64,000 bases of DNA. Source: Sphingobacterium spiritivorum ATCC 33861 (GTDB taxonomy: Bacteria; Bacteroidota; Bacteroidia; Sphingobacteriales; Sphingobacteriaceae). Under the pieces are notes generated by a model. That model saw nothing but the letters and a program-made list of their open reading frames with translations, was not told the origin of the DNA and did not search any database. Both the position numbers and the translations under genes were made by a program. Location: NCBI RefSeq assembly GCF_000143765.1, contig NZ_GL379771.1, positions 496,001-560,000 on the forward strand, read 5' to 3'. This document shows, in pieces, positions 7,954 to 17,801 of the stretch (the stretch's first letter is position 1; every line of letters starts with the position of its first letter).

Positions 7954-9693
7954 CTATTCCCAGAATGGATTCTGAACCAAATTTTCATTCAGTTGCAACT
8001 CCTGAGTCGGTATCGGCCAGAGGTAATCTTTCTTTTCATCAAATACTTTTGCAATATGTGCATTGACAATTACATTACCCGAAGTTCCGTTTTCCAATAT
8101 GATCTCACTTCCCAGTTTTAAAAGCTGAATGCCGGAGGCTGTAGGTTTATTTCCTTCATATATCCACACATCCATCTTGCCGTCTCCATCCAGATCAAAC
8201 TGTCCGGTTGAAGGAAAATACATCCCTTTAAACTGACGTGTCAGAACTGGGCCAACTTTCCAGCGCATTATATCATCCCAGCGGAAAGATTCCATCACCA
8301 GCTCAATTCTTCTTTCACGACGGATCTCCAGTACGGCACCTGCCTGGCTTCCCTTTACATTCGGGTACTGTGCCATGAGATAAGCATCAGGTTTAGCTGT
8401 TGCATTTGAAAGCAGCATATTGGGCATAGACACGCGGTCACGAAGTAATTTGACAGATCTGTCAATATCAGCCTGAGACAGATCGTCCAGTTCGGCTTTT
8501 GCTTCTGCATAATTTAGAAGTACTTCAGCATAACGAAACAAAGGCATATCATTTTCAGAACGGTTATAGGAATCATATCTGACATCCCCAACGAATTTGA
8601 TCAGCTGATAACCCGTCACCGAATTACCAAAATTAGGTGTTTGCACCGCTGTACCACCGATTCTTTTATATCCCGGTGTGCGGATGGTCTGCGACAGACG
8701 CGGATCACGATTCTGTGTTTCCTGATAGAAGGACATCGTTGCATATCCAGGTTTATCGGTAAAACGGGAACCGTCACGCATCAGATAAGTATTGACAAGA
8801 TCTTTATTCAGCCCCGGCTTACCGTAGGAAGCCGTGATGGTATAATAATTGACATTGTGCCAGATCTGCAATCCGTCACTGTACTTACGGGCCAGTATGA
8901 TCTCACCATCAATGGCATTGACAGACGAAAACAGTTGCTGATACCCCATATTGTCCGTTCCCTGATAGATACTGTATACGTTGCCATCCATCACCTGTCT
9001 GGAAGCCGATGCTGCAAGCTCCAGAAAACGTTTGGAATCCGGCAAATTCAGGTCTGTGTGGTATTTACGGAAAGTACCTTCGAACAGAGCTACACGGGAT
9101 TTCAGAGCTAAAGCTGTCCATTTGGTTACTTTTTCTGATGATTTGGTAGCACTCAGATTTGCGATGGCAAAGTCCAGATCAGCTATAATGGAATCCATTA
9201 CCAGTGTTCTGGAATCTCTTTTCTTCAATAAAGATTCCATATCGTTTTGATCGATAGCCTTAGAATACCAGGGCACATCTCCAAACCGCTTGACTTTATC
9301 AAAGTAAAAATAGGCTCTGAAGAAGCGGGCTACTGCTCCGTATTTATTCGCTATTTCAGGAGCTAATGTTCGGTTGTAATTCTCTAAAAAGAAATTAATA
9401 TTCCGCAGATTATCCCAGTTCCAGCCACCACCACTCACCGGCACCTGACGCTTACCCGTGACCTGATCCGGCAGGGTATTTTTTACAATATTATCAATAT
9501 CCTCATTATATACGCCCTCTGCATCAGGCAGAGCATTGTAAAACGAATTACAGTATAATGCCAGATCATTTTCTGATCTGAAATAGTTTTCCGGAGTCAG
9601 TTTATCCTCCGGAGAGCGATCCAGATAATTTTTTTCACAGGAAGTGACCGCAATCAATCCTGCAACAACTAAAATATATGAATATAGTTTCAT
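7954..9693 (-). CDS. SusD/RagB-family nutrient-binding outer membrane lipoprotein
   Basis: This is a 579-residue surface lipoprotein with Cys19 in the lipobox (AVTSC), followed by the SusD hallmark EKNYLDRSPEDKLTPENYF. The C-terminal half has the RagB signature around LFRYAEVLLNYAEAKAEL, LEIRRERRIEL and WPIPTQEL...NPFW. SusD proteins form a lid over the SusC channel and capture the nutrient. The gene starts 10 bp after the susC stop, so the two are translated from one message. The ligand cannot be read from sequence; a neighbouring phosphoesterase suggests an organophosphate-containing nutrient. Confidence 0.95.
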   Translation of the reverse strand: MKLYSYILVVAGLIAVTSCEKNYLDRSPEDKLTPENYFRSENDLALYCNSFYNALPDAEGVYNEDIDNIVKNTLPDQVTGKRQVPVSGGGWNWDNLRNINFFLENYNRTLAPEIANKYGAVARFFRAYFYFDKVKRFGDVPWYSKAIDQNDMESLLKKRDSRTLVMDSIIADLDFAIANLSATKSSEKVTKWTALALKSRVALFEGTFRKYHTDLNLPDSKRFLELAASASRQVMDGNVYSIYQGTDNMGYQQLFSSVNAIDGEIILARKYSDGLQIWHNVNYYTITASYGKPGLNKDLVNTYLMRDGSRFTDKPGYATMSFYQETQNRDPRLSQTIRTPGYKRIGGTAVQTPNFGNSVTGYQLIKFVGDVRYDSYNRSENDMPLFRYAEVLLNYAEAKAELDDLSQADIDRSVKLLRDRVSMPNMLLSNATAKPDAYLMAQYPNVKGSQAGAVLEIRRERRIELVMESFRWDDIMRWKVGPVLTRQFKGMYFPSTGQFDLDGDGKMDVWIYEGNKPTASGIQLLKLGSEIILENGTSGNVIVNAHIAKVFDEKKDYLWPIPTQELQLNENLVQNPFWE

Positions 9694-9703
9694 GATGTTA
9701 AGC

Positions 9704-12700
9704 CTAAAAAGTTAAGTCAATACCAAACGAAAATGCCTTGGAAATAGGGTACGATCTGCCGTTTACTTCCTGCGCTGCCTGTTCCGGATCAATATAATCG
9801 GATCTCAATTTGGTCGCTGTCCAGAAATTCTCTCCGGATACGAATACTCTTGCTCTTGATATTTTGACACGTTGCAGCAGCTTATCACTCAGGCTATAGC
9901 CAATAGTCAGATTTTTCAGCCGGATATAAGCCAGATCCTGCAGATAACGGTCATTTTTCACATTCAGCGATCCCCTGTTGTTCAGGGCAATATATCCTCT
10001 CATGAGCGGATAGTAAGCATTTGGATTTTCAGGAGTCCATACATCGTCTGCAAAGTCTTTCGGCACAAAGGAATAATATGGTCGGGAATAAGGCCCCCAG
10101 AATTTATCTGAATTAGCTCCCGGATACCAATGTTGACGTCCGATCCCCTGAAAGAATGCCGACACATCAAATCCATTCCAGCTGGCACCCAGATTTACAC
10201 CAAATGTATAACGGGCCCGATCATTTCCGATGATTACCTGATCTCCAGGTTTACTAAGCGTATTATCCCCCTGATTCACAATACCATCCCCGTTGACATC
10301 TACAAATTTGACATCCCCGCCTTTGAGCTTAGACCATTCTCCGGGAGCGGACAGACGAACAGCATCTACATAGTCCTGATTGATTTTCCAGCTGGCAGCT
10401 TCTGCATCTGAAGCAAATAAACCATCTACGCGATATCCCCAGATTTCACCCAGCGTCTGCCCTACGTAATAGTTACTCAGTAACATTTTAGGGTTGTCAA
10501 AACGGGTAATTTTAGCTTTGGAATCAGACAGACCAACTGAAAAATTATATTTAAAAGGTTTATCTGCCAGTGTTCTGGAATCATTCCAGGCTACAGCAAG
10601 TTCCCAGCCTCTGTTTTCCAGATCTCCTGCATTCATCTTAGGAGTAGCTGCTCCGAATACAGCCGGCAATGTTGGCCCCGGAATCAGCATATCCAGCGTC
10701 TTGCGGATAAAATAATCAAAGGTCACATTCAGACGGCTGTTGAGAAAAGCCATGTCCGTCCCGAAGTTCAAGGTATTGGTACGCTCCCAGGTCAGATTAC
10801 TGGATATAGGCGTTGGAGCAGATATATATTGGGTCTTTCCTCCACCTGTGATATAATTGGACCTGCCACTGTTCATCAACGAGATGTAGCCGTATTCATC
10901 CGCTTCCTGTGCATTTCCCAGCTCTCCGTATGAGCCACGGAGTTTGAATTCGTTTACATACTGTTTCAGATTTTCCGCAAACGACTCTTCCGTTACTCTC
11001 CACCCTGCAGATACAGAAGGGAAGAATCCAAATCTCTGCTTACTTGGAAACTTGGATGTACCATCATAACGGCCATTCATCTCAAACAGATATTTTCCTG
11101 CATAATCATATGTGAATCTTCCGAAATATCCTTCCAGCGCCCATGTACGGCTTCCGCCGGTAGTCTGCATATTACCGTATCCCAGATCAAAATCATTCAG
11201 GTCTTCCGATAGCAGTCCGTCTACGACACCACCGATAGCATCCCATTTTTGCTGCTCTCTGTTGTATCCTAATACAGCACCAAAATTGTGCTGGCCAACT
11301 GTCTTATTGTAATTGGCGAATAGGTTAATAGCATGTTTGGTATAGGTAATCTGTCTTTCTGTCAAACGATCATTTCCAAGGTAATTAATCACTCCCGGAA
11401 AAATCGACCAGGGAACCTGTGTACGTCTTACAAATGTCTGAACAGGGTTATAATTGAATGTATAATTTCCCGTCACTGTAAGACCATCCATAATGGTAGC
11501 CACACCTTCCAGATGGTTGACAAATTCATGTTCTTTCTTGCCTCCGCGTGATTTACCATACAGCAGATCGGCAAAAATACCATCTCCTACCGTATAGTTA
11601 TTTAACTCGGTACGATAGGTTGCCGTGCCATCCGGATTGACCGGAACATAGGAAGGCAGTGCATGTACTGTAGTCGAAATAAAATTATTATTCGACTCCT
11701 CAGGCTTATCTCCGGAGTTCCAGCCCGGGAAGGTATAATTCTTATAATTCAACTGTGAATTGTTACTTACTCTCAGCCATTTGGAGAGCTGTGCACCGAT
11801 CTTACTTCTCAGATTATAAGAATTGAACTTATCCTGATTAAACTGCATGATACCTTTTTTCTCATACAATCTTCCAGACAGATAAAAATCGATTTTATCC
11901 GTTCCTCCGGTCATTGTCAGGGCATGTTCTTGAGAAGGCTGTACATCCCGATAGAAATAATCCCACCAGTCTGTATTTCCATAGTAGACATACTGATCTT
12001 TGCCATTACGATTCTGAATAACCACACTCGGCAGTGAAGGATCGTTCTTGCGCTTGAGCAACTCTGCATAGTCCGCTTCTGTATATCCGGTGTAGCTGTT
12101 ACCCGTTGCCCGTATGAAAGCTTCATCATTCAGAATAGCAGCATCATATCCGGATGTTATAAAATCTGTACTTACGGTAAGTCCTGAAAAAGCAAAATTG
12201 TTACCGTAATTGATACTCATCTTTCCGGCTTTCCCTTTTTTCGTGGTAATGAGCATCACACCAAACGCACCTCTTGCACCATATATGGCAGCCGCAGCCG
12301 CATCCTTTAGTACAGTAATAGTCTCTACATCACGCGGATTGATATTATTGATACTACCGGGTACTCCGTCAATAAGGATCAGCGGCGAAGCATTCTTACT
12401 GTTGATCGAAGCAAATCCCCGGATATTCACAGTACCCTCACTTCCGGGTCTTCCGTTAGAGAAGTTAACATTCACATTTGGCATAGCGCCCTGCAATGCC
12501 TGAGTCACATTGGAGACCGGGCGGTCTTCGAGGACTTTGGAATCAATCTGACTGACAGCTCCTGTCAGATTCACTTTCTTCTGCCTGCCATATCCCACGA
12601 CGACGACATCTTCCAGTATCTGACTGTTGTCTTCAAGGGTAAATGTAACCGTTCGGCTCTCCCCTACAGTAATCTGTTGTCCGTCAAATCCGATGATAGA

Positions 12701-13000
12701 TACTTTAAGCACATCTCCCGGGCGGGCATCAATTGAAAAGGTTCCACTTTCGTCTGTTTGAACAGACTTTTTGCTGTTTTGATTTGTTACTGTTGCACCA
12801 GCAAGCGGATTTCCGCTTTTATCTGCTACCTTTCCCCGTACAGGTGTCTGCACAAATGCGGAAGCACTGATAAAGGAGCTTGAAAAGGCTCGTTCCGGGT
12901 GAAATGACAGGCTTAGCAACAGAAAACAGGTGCTGGAAGCAACAGCAATCCTTGACCGATTCCAATATCGGTCAAGAGCTGGTTTAGGCTCGTTTTTCAT
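9704..13000 (-). CDS. SusC/RagA-family TonB-linked outer membrane transporter
   Basis: The 1098-residue barrel transporter begins with a long basic N-region and a signal segment (about residues 17-45). A carboxypeptidase-regulatory-like beta domain follows (VRGKVADKSGNPLAGATV, about 54-130), then the TonB-box region around DVVVVGYGRQKK, the plug (ITVLKDAAAAAIYGARGAFGV) and a large 22-stranded barrel ending in AFSFGIDLTF. There is no N-terminal STN domain, so signalling through a FecR-type anti-sigma factor is not expected. It forms the nutrient channel with the SusD lipoprotein downstream. No regulator of the susR, sigma/anti-sigma or hybrid two-component type sits next to it. Confidence 0.95.
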   Translation of the reverse strand: MKNEPKPALDRYWNRSRIAVASSTCFLLLSLSFHPERAFSSSFISASAFVQTPVRGKVADKSGNPLAGATVTNQNSKKSVQTDESGTFSIDARPGDVLKVSIIGFDGQQITVGESRTVTFTLEDNSQILEDVVVVGYGRQKKVNLTGAVSQIDSKVLEDRPVSNVTQALQGAMPNVNVNFSNGRPGSEGTVNIRGFASINSKNASPLILIDGVPGSINNINPRDVETITVLKDAAAAAIYGARGAFGVMLITTKKGKAGKMSINYGNNFAFSGLTVSTDFITSGYDAAILNDEAFIRATGNSYTGYTEADYAELLKRKNDPSLPSVVIQNRNGKDQYVYYGNTDWWDYFYRDVQPSQEHALTMTGGTDKIDFYLSGRLYEKKGIMQFNQDKFNSYNLRSKIGAQLSKWLRVSNNSQLNYKNYTFPGWNSGDKPEESNNNFISTTVHALPSYVPVNPDGTATYRTELNNYTVGDGIFADLLYGKSRGGKKEHEFVNHLEGVATIMDGLTVTGNYTFNYNPVQTFVRRTQVPWSIFPGVINYLGNDRLTERQITYTKHAINLFANYNKTVGQHNFGAVLGYNREQQKWDAIGGVVDGLLSEDLNDFDLGYGNMQTTGGSRTWALEGYFGRFTYDYAGKYLFEMNGRYDGTSKFPSKQRFGFFPSVSAGWRVTEESFAENLKQYVNEFKLRGSYGELGNAQEADEYGYISLMNSGRSNYITGGGKTQYISAPTPISSNLTWERTNTLNFGTDMAFLNSRLNVTFDYFIRKTLDMLIPGPTLPAVFGAATPKMNAGDLENRGWELAVAWNDSRTLADKPFKYNFSVGLSDSKAKITRFDNPKMLLSNYYVGQTLGEIWGYRVDGLFASDAEAASWKINQDYVDAVRLSAPGEWSKLKGGDVKFVDVNGDGIVNQGDNTLSKPGDQVIIGNDRARYTFGVNLGASWNGFDVSAFFQGIGRQHWYPGANSDKFWGPYSRPYYSFVPKDFADDVWTPENPNAYYPLMRGYIALNNRGSLNVKNDRYLQDLAYIRLKNLTIGYSLSDKLLQRVKISRARVFVSGENFWTATKLRSDYIDPEQAAQEVNGRSYPISKAFSFGIDLTF

Positions 13001-13340
13001 AGTTTTTAAATTCTTTTAAATTTAACTGGTATAGTAATACTAAATATACAAACTAAATTTATGATTCTAATAATGTCACGAAGTAAAGAAGTTTATATTA
13101 ACTAATTTTTTGATACATATTATCTTTTCGTTTAGTTAAGATTAAGAAAGAAGAATAACTATAGGTCTTTCATAGAAAATGAAAATAATAACGTGCGTTT
13201 TAATGCATATTTTTGCACTTTTTTAACATCAACTCTTTTCCTATCGGATCAGTTTAAAAATTTCTTACCTTAGATCATATTATCAATTAGGCCATACATG
13301 CTCCAAAAATTCATCACCTTTTAAATAACATATCAAACGG
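13001..13340. promoter_or_regulatory. divergent intergenic region between susC and ggt
   Basis: This AT-rich gap of 340 bp must contain the promoters for the minus-strand susC operon and the plus-strand ggt gene. I could not find a convincing TTG/TAnnTTTG pair for either; partial matches such as TATATTTA on the minus strand near 13045 are weak. No RNA gene or long hairpin is visible. Confidence 0.4.
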
Positions 13341-15029
13341 ATGAAAAAAAGAATACTCCATATCCTTATTCTGGGTTTTATCTTAACCTCATGTCATGCT
13401 CCACGACAGGCTTACCGTGCAAATACATTCTCAAAAGCCGCTGTTGTGACCGCACACCCTCTTGCTTCCGCCGTGGGAGTAACTATACTGAAAGCAGGTG
13501 GAAATGCCGTAGATGCAGCTGTGGCTGTGCAATTTGCACTAGCTGTAGTGTATCCAAATGCAGGTAATATCGGAGGAGGAGGTTTTATGGTCTACAGAGA
13601 TCATACTGGCGCTACTAATGCCCTGGATTTCCGTGAAAAAGCTCCTTCCAAAGCCACAGAAAAAATGTACCTGGATGCCAACGGCAATGTAATAGAAGAT
13701 CTGAGTGTATACGGACATTTGGCGGCTGGTGTTCCGGGGTCTGTAGCCGGGATGGCAGAAGCCCATAAAAAATATGGCAAACTGGAATGGTCCGCCCTCC
13801 TGGCTCCTGCAATAGAACTTGCAGCTAAAGGCTTTCGTATCACGGAGAAACAGGCTAATGAATTCAATGAATACAAAAGTAGTTTCCAGAAATACAACCC
13901 ACAAGGCGCCCCTATACTGAAGGAACAGATCTGGAAAAAGGGAGATCTTTTTGTTCAGAAAGATCTGGGAGAAACATTACAACGTATATCAGATCTGGGA
14001 CGTGACGGATTTTATAAAGGAAAAACTGCCGACCTGATCGTGGCGGAAATGGGGCGTGGAAAAGGAATCATCAGCCATACAGACCTTCAAAACTATGAAG
14101 CCATATGGCGCACTCCGGTTACAGGTTACTACAGAGGAAATAAGATTATCTGTATGCCTCCTCCATCCAGCGGAGGTCCTGCACTCGTCGCTTTATTACA
14201 ATCTGTGGAACAATTTCCGCTATCAAAATGGGGATTTCAATCCGACTCTGCTGTAAGGGTAATGGTGGAAGCCGAACGACGGATATATGCAGACAGAACC
14301 CGGTATCTGGGCGATCCTGATTTTATAAAGGTTCCGGTTGCCGAACTGACGGACAGCGCATTCAATACCAATCGCATGAAAAGTGTAGATCTGTCAAAAG
14401 CTACCCCCAGCTCTGTTGTCCGGGCAGCTCAATTTCCGGGTTATGAATCAGAAGAAACAACACACTTCAGCATCGTTGACAAATACGGAAACGCTGTTTC
14501 AATTACAACTACCCTCAATGCATCCTACGGCTCACGCGTATTTGTTGCAGGAGCCGGATTTCTGCTCAATGATGAGATGGACGATTTTTCAGTCAAGCCG
14601 GGAGTTCCTAATATCTATGGTCTGGTCGGAGGAAAAGCAAATGCCGTTCAGGCGAATAAAAGAATGCTGAGCTCCATGACACCGACAATAGTTGAGAAAG
14701 ACAGCAAACTGTATATGGTAGTCGGCACACCGGGCGGGTCTACGATCATGACTTCGGTATTTCAGACCTTGCTGAATGTTATTGATTTTGGCCAAAATGC
14801 ACAGGAATCTGTAAATTCTTCCCGATTTCATCACCAATGGCTGCCTGATCAGATCGACGTGGAAAAAGAGGCACTATCACCTGCCGTGCGTCAGAAACTG
14901 CAGCAGGACGGATATAAAATTTCTCCACGGGGAAGAATAGGACGTGTAGAAAATATTATTGTACTGCCTAACGGAAAACTCCAGACTGGAGCAGATCCCC
15001 GGGGAGATGATACAGCGATGGGCTACTAA
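13341..15029 (+). CDS. ggt: gamma-glutamyltransferase (glutathione hydrolase), lipoprotein form
   Basis: This N-terminal-nucleophile hydrolase cleaves the gamma-glutamyl bond of glutathione and related peptides outside the cytoplasm. It carries a lipoprotein signal with Cys18 (ILTSC). The large-subunit segments VTAHPLASAVGVTILKAGG and NAGNIGGGGFMVY are clear. Autocleavage should occur before Thr373 in EETTHFSIVD, giving the catalytic threonine of the small subunit. The later motifs NDEMDDFSVKPG and SSMTPTIV are also present. Length (562) is normal. It is monocistronic with a strong terminator. ATG 13341 fits the signal peptide exactly. Confidence 0.95.
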   Translation: MKKRILHILILGFILTSCHAPRQAYRANTFSKAAVVTAHPLASAVGVTILKAGGNAVDAAVAVQFALAVVYPNAGNIGGGGFMVYRDHTGATNALDFREKAPSKATEKMYLDANGNVIEDLSVYGHLAAGVPGSVAGMAEAHKKYGKLEWSALLAPAIELAAKGFRITEKQANEFNEYKSSFQKYNPQGAPILKEQIWKKGDLFVQKDLGETLQRISDLGRDGFYKGKTADLIVAEMGRGKGIISHTDLQNYEAIWRTPVTGYYRGNKIICMPPPSSGGPALVALLQSVEQFPLSKWGFQSDSAVRVMVEAERRIYADRTRYLGDPDFIKVPVAELTDSAFNTNRMKSVDLSKATPSSVVRAAQFPGYESEETTHFSIVDKYGNAVSITTTLNASYGSRVFVAGAGFLLNDEMDDFSVKPGVPNIYGLVGGKANAVQANKRMLSSMTPTIVEKDSKLYMVVGTPGGSTIMTSVFQTLLNVIDFGQNAQESVNSSRFHHQWLPDQIDVEKEALSPAVRQKLQQDGYKISPRGRIGRVENIIVLPNGKLQTGADPRGDDTAMGY

Positions 15030-15033
15030 AAAC

Positions 15034-15080
15034 AATCCCCTTTAGCATATTATATGTAATAAGATATGCTAAAGGGGATT
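15034..15080. terminator. bidirectional terminator between ggt and rmuC
   Basis: A 17-bp perfect stem (15034-15050 with 15064-15080) has a 13-nt loop. It lies between the convergent ggt and rmuC genes. Confidence 0.9.
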
Positions 15081-15101
15081 CAGTTATTCCTAAAAGATAA
15101 A

Positions 15102-16430
15102 CTATTCCTCTTCATCCAGATACTTCCGGTCAATCTGTTTATTCGCCTTTGCACCCAGTTCCCTGAGGTTCTCTACCCGTCTGATGATATTTCCCGCACC
15201 GGTTCCTAATTTTTTTGTTGCCTCCTGATGACGTTCCATAGCGCGTTGCAATTGTCCTTCTACCTGTTGCATATCCTGTAAAAAACCAACAAACTTGTCA
15301 TACAGTGCGCCGGCTTCACGTGCTATTTCCAGTACATTCCGGGTCTGACGTTCCTGCTTCCACATACTGGCTATCGTTCGCAGTGTAGCAAGCAAGGTCG
15401 ACGGACTCACAATGACCACTTTACGATCCCAGGCATCACTAAACAGATCCGGCTTTTCCCGCACAGACATACTCAATGCCGATTCTATCGGCATAAAGAG
15501 CAGTACAAAGTCCGGAGACTGAATACGGTATAACTCATGGTAATTTTTAGCAGAAAGTTCCCGTACATGATTTTCTACAGATTGTATATGCTGTCTGGCA
15601 AATATCTTTTGCTCCTCCTCTGATTCCGCATTCACCCATTTCTCATAAGCAACCAGCGATATTTTAGCATCTACAATAAGGTGTTTATCATCCGGAAGAT
15701 CGATAATAGCATCCGGCTGCAAACGCTTTCCGTCTTCATCGGTGACAGAAGCCTGCAATCTAAACTCCTGATCTTTGAGCAGACCGGAACGCTCCAGCAC
15801 CCGTTCCAGAATCACTTCCCCCCAGTTACCCTGTTTCTTACTGTCTCCTTTCAGAGCCCTTGTCAGGTTATTGGCTTCATTACGGATCTGCATACTCTGC
15901 TGCATCAGCTGTTCGACCACGCCCTTAAGGACATTTCTTTCCGCAGATTCATGCTGATAAGTCTTTTCAACTTTCTCCTCGAAAGTCTTGATTTTCTCTT
16001 TCAAGGGATCGAGTAGGAGCGTGATACTGTTATGGTTCGTCTCTGTAAATTTTTTGGTCTTCTCTTCGAGAATCTGATTGGCAATATGCTGAAACTCCAG
16101 ATTAAATTGTTTTTTTGTCTCCTCTATTTCTTTCTTCTGCCCTTCCAGCTTCTCCTGTTGTGCCTGCAAATAGGCATGAGCTGTCTCCAGCGCACGATCA
16201 CTTTTTAATCTTTCGGAACGCTCTTTCTCCAGTTCTTCCTTCAGGTCTGCACGCTCGCCGATAAGATTTTCTTCCCGTTGCTGACTGCGGGCTAATTCCA
16301 GAGCCATTTCATCCTTCTGATGACGTAACTGCTCATAATCTTCCTTTCCGGAACCCTCTTTACGCTTCAAGAACAAGACCACAAGCACTATTGCCAACAG
16401 CGCTATGATCGTCACTAACATCCACTCCAT
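15102..16430 (-). CDS. rmuC: DNA recombination protein RmuC
   Basis: The 442-residue protein has one N-terminal membrane helix (about 5-22), a long charged coiled coil (about 30-180) and a C-terminal RmuC domain with a restriction-endonuclease-like fold. Typical segments are KKQGNWGEVILERVLERSGL, PDAIIDLPDDKHLIVDAKISL and PDFVLLFMPIESAL. RmuC limits recombination at inverted repeats in E. coli; the mechanism is a predicted nuclease. The gene is convergent with ggt and lies 67 bp downstream of the ureohydrolase-like gene, separated from it by a terminator. Confidence 0.93.
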   Translation of the reverse strand: MEWMLVTIIALLAIVLVVLFLKRKEGSGKEDYEQLRHQKDEMALELARSQQREENLIGERADLKEELEKERSERLKSDRALETAHAYLQAQQEKLEGQKKEIEETKKQFNLEFQHIANQILEEKTKKFTETNHNSITLLLDPLKEKIKTFEEKVEKTYQHESAERNVLKGVVEQLMQQSMQIRNEANNLTRALKGDSKKQGNWGEVILERVLERSGLLKDQEFRLQASVTDEDGKRLQPDAIIDLPDDKHLIVDAKISLVAYEKWVNAESEEEQKIFARQHIQSVENHVRELSAKNYHELYRIQSPDFVLLFMPIESALSMSVREKPDLFSDAWDRKVVIVSPSTLLATLRTIASMWKQERQTRNVLEIAREAGALYDKFVGFLQDMQQVEGQLQRAMERHQEATKKLGTGAGNIIRRVENLRELGAKANKQIDRKYLDEEE

Positions 16431-16444
16431 ACTATTTCCTGATA

Positions 16445-16468
16445 TAAAAAATGGCCTTTGCAGACCAT
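16445..16468 (-). terminator. terminator after the ureohydrolase-like gene
   Basis: On the minus strand the stem ATGGTC/GGCCAT (one G-T pair, 16451-16468) is followed by six T residues. It lies about 30 bp past the stop of the gene ending at 16497. Confidence 0.7.
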
Positions 16469-16496
16469 CGATTTGTATATTATTTTTATAATTGAA

Positions 16497-17681
16497 TTAC
16501 TGCAATTTCTGATGAGTCCTCCACCACAGATCGGGCATCTCTCCGGATACGGCCAACTGATAATCCTCGTACCGGCAAGGAACCAGATAGTATCGCTCGT
16601 TGACAGACTTGGAACCAAAGTAGGGCACCTGAATCCACCAACGATCTGATTTTTTACTTTTCACAAATACCAGCTCGTGATCCATGGATTCCAAAGTGGT
16701 ACGGTAAATAATATAGGATGCTTTCGGTACCAAAGGCGCATCCTGTTTACGGTTATAATAACCATCAACAAAGCACCAGATCATCTGAGAAACCAGCATA
16801 GCGGTCTGTTCGCGCGGATCATATTTGGGATTAAACTCATAAAACCCTACAGAACTGCATTTGTCTGACATCCCTGCATAGCGTGCCAACTGACAAGCCT
16901 CATCACCAAAGAGACCATTGGGATTGGTATTGGCATTGCCACAGGCTTCAGAAGAACGGATAGCACCGATATCAAAACTTACCATATCCGCTGCGCGGAT
17001 CAATGGCTCCGACTGATCCATCTTACCAGCGATGGCACCTACACGGGTCGCATTAAAGAACAACTTGTCATACATATTGACGGATTCTTTGCTGACCAGA
17101 TAAGTTTGATATGCGATATTATTAAGGTTGAAAAGATAATCCGGCTGATGCAGAATAATATGATTCAGAAAAGTCTGGGAATTAAGCGGAGTATCCTCAA
17201 CCTGTTCCTGATCCAGATCAAAGCGGGGATCTATTATAGCAACTTCAACACGTTGTTCCAGATTCTCATAAGCCATATATTGGGCATAGGTAAGATCATG
17301 CCCCCCACCGATAATAATGGGAACTATATCCATTTTTACCAGTTCTTCAACAACAGATTTAACCGCAAAATAAGTATCACGAATAGTATTACCTGCTTTA
17401 ATATTGCCCAGATCCGCAATCTTTATTTTGTAATCGCCCTGATAAAGCTGGTACAGATGTTTACGTACTTCATCCGGAGCCTGAGCAGTCCCGGCATTGT
17501 TCACCGCTCCACGTTCTTCCTCTACTCCGAAAATAACCAACTGAGGCTTTTCATCTCCTTCCAGTTCCGGAAAATTTTCTTCAAAGGCGACTATACTGTC
17601 TCCAAACTGAGATTTGTAAAAACCATCTTTCGCAGAGAATTGATTAACGGAAACAGGAGTAAAGAATACGGATAAAGACAT
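16497..17681 (-). CDS. ureohydrolase-fold protein with degenerate metal site
   Basis: This cytoplasmic 394-residue protein of the arginase/agmatinase/formimidoylglutamase superfamily is usually annotated as formimidoylglutamase in Bacteroidota. Family motifs are recognisable but altered. The GGDHS motif reads GGGHDLT (metal His kept). DAHxD reads DPRFD, so the His ligand is Arg. SxDxDxxDP reads SFDIGAIRS, so the second Asp ligand is Gly. Two of six Mn ligands are therefore missing, and hydrolase activity of the normal type is doubtful. No other histidine-degradation genes (hutH, hutU, hutI) are nearby. The fold assignment is firm, the function unknown. Confidence 0.8.
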   Translation of the reverse strand: MSLSVFFTPVSVNQFSAKDGFYKSQFGDSIVAFEENFPELEGDEKPQLVIFGVEEERGAVNNAGTAQAPDEVRKHLYQLYQGDYKIKIADLGNIKAGNTIRDTYFAVKSVVEELVKMDIVPIIIGGGHDLTYAQYMAYENLEQRVEVAIIDPRFDLDQEQVEDTPLNSQTFLNHIILHQPDYLFNLNNIAYQTYLVSKESVNMYDKLFFNATRVGAIAGKMDQSEPLIRAADMVSFDIGAIRSSEACGNANTNPNGLFGDEACQLARYAGMSDKCSSVGFYEFNPKYDPREQTAMLVSQMIWCFVDGYYNRKQDAPLVPKASYIIYRTTLESMDHELVFVKSKKSDRWWIQVPYFGSKSVNERYYLVPCRYEDYQLAVSGEMPDLWWRTHQKLQ

Positions 17682-17763
17682 AAAGTTGTTATTTTACCTA
17701 CAATATTTAACAAATTGTTTGAAACAATGTAGGGAGTATTTCGCAAATATCCATTTATTAGCT

Positions 17764-17771
17764 TACTTTTG
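17764..17771 (+). promoter_or_regulatory. candidate -7 element of the SDR-serB operon
   Basis: TACTTTTG matches the Bacteroidota TAnnTTTG element and lies 30 bp before the GTG start at 17802. No clear TTG -33 element is seen at the right distance. Confidence 0.45.
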
Positions 17772-17801
17772 AAAACATTATTTTATCAATACCCTTAAAC
17801 C

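Noticed and set aside
8641..9111. 156-codon plus-strand frame inside susD
   Set aside because: It is antisense to a clear SusD gene and shows no recognisable protein pattern. Other long antisense frames in susC, lpxC, porX and the CapD-type gene were dismissed for the same reason.
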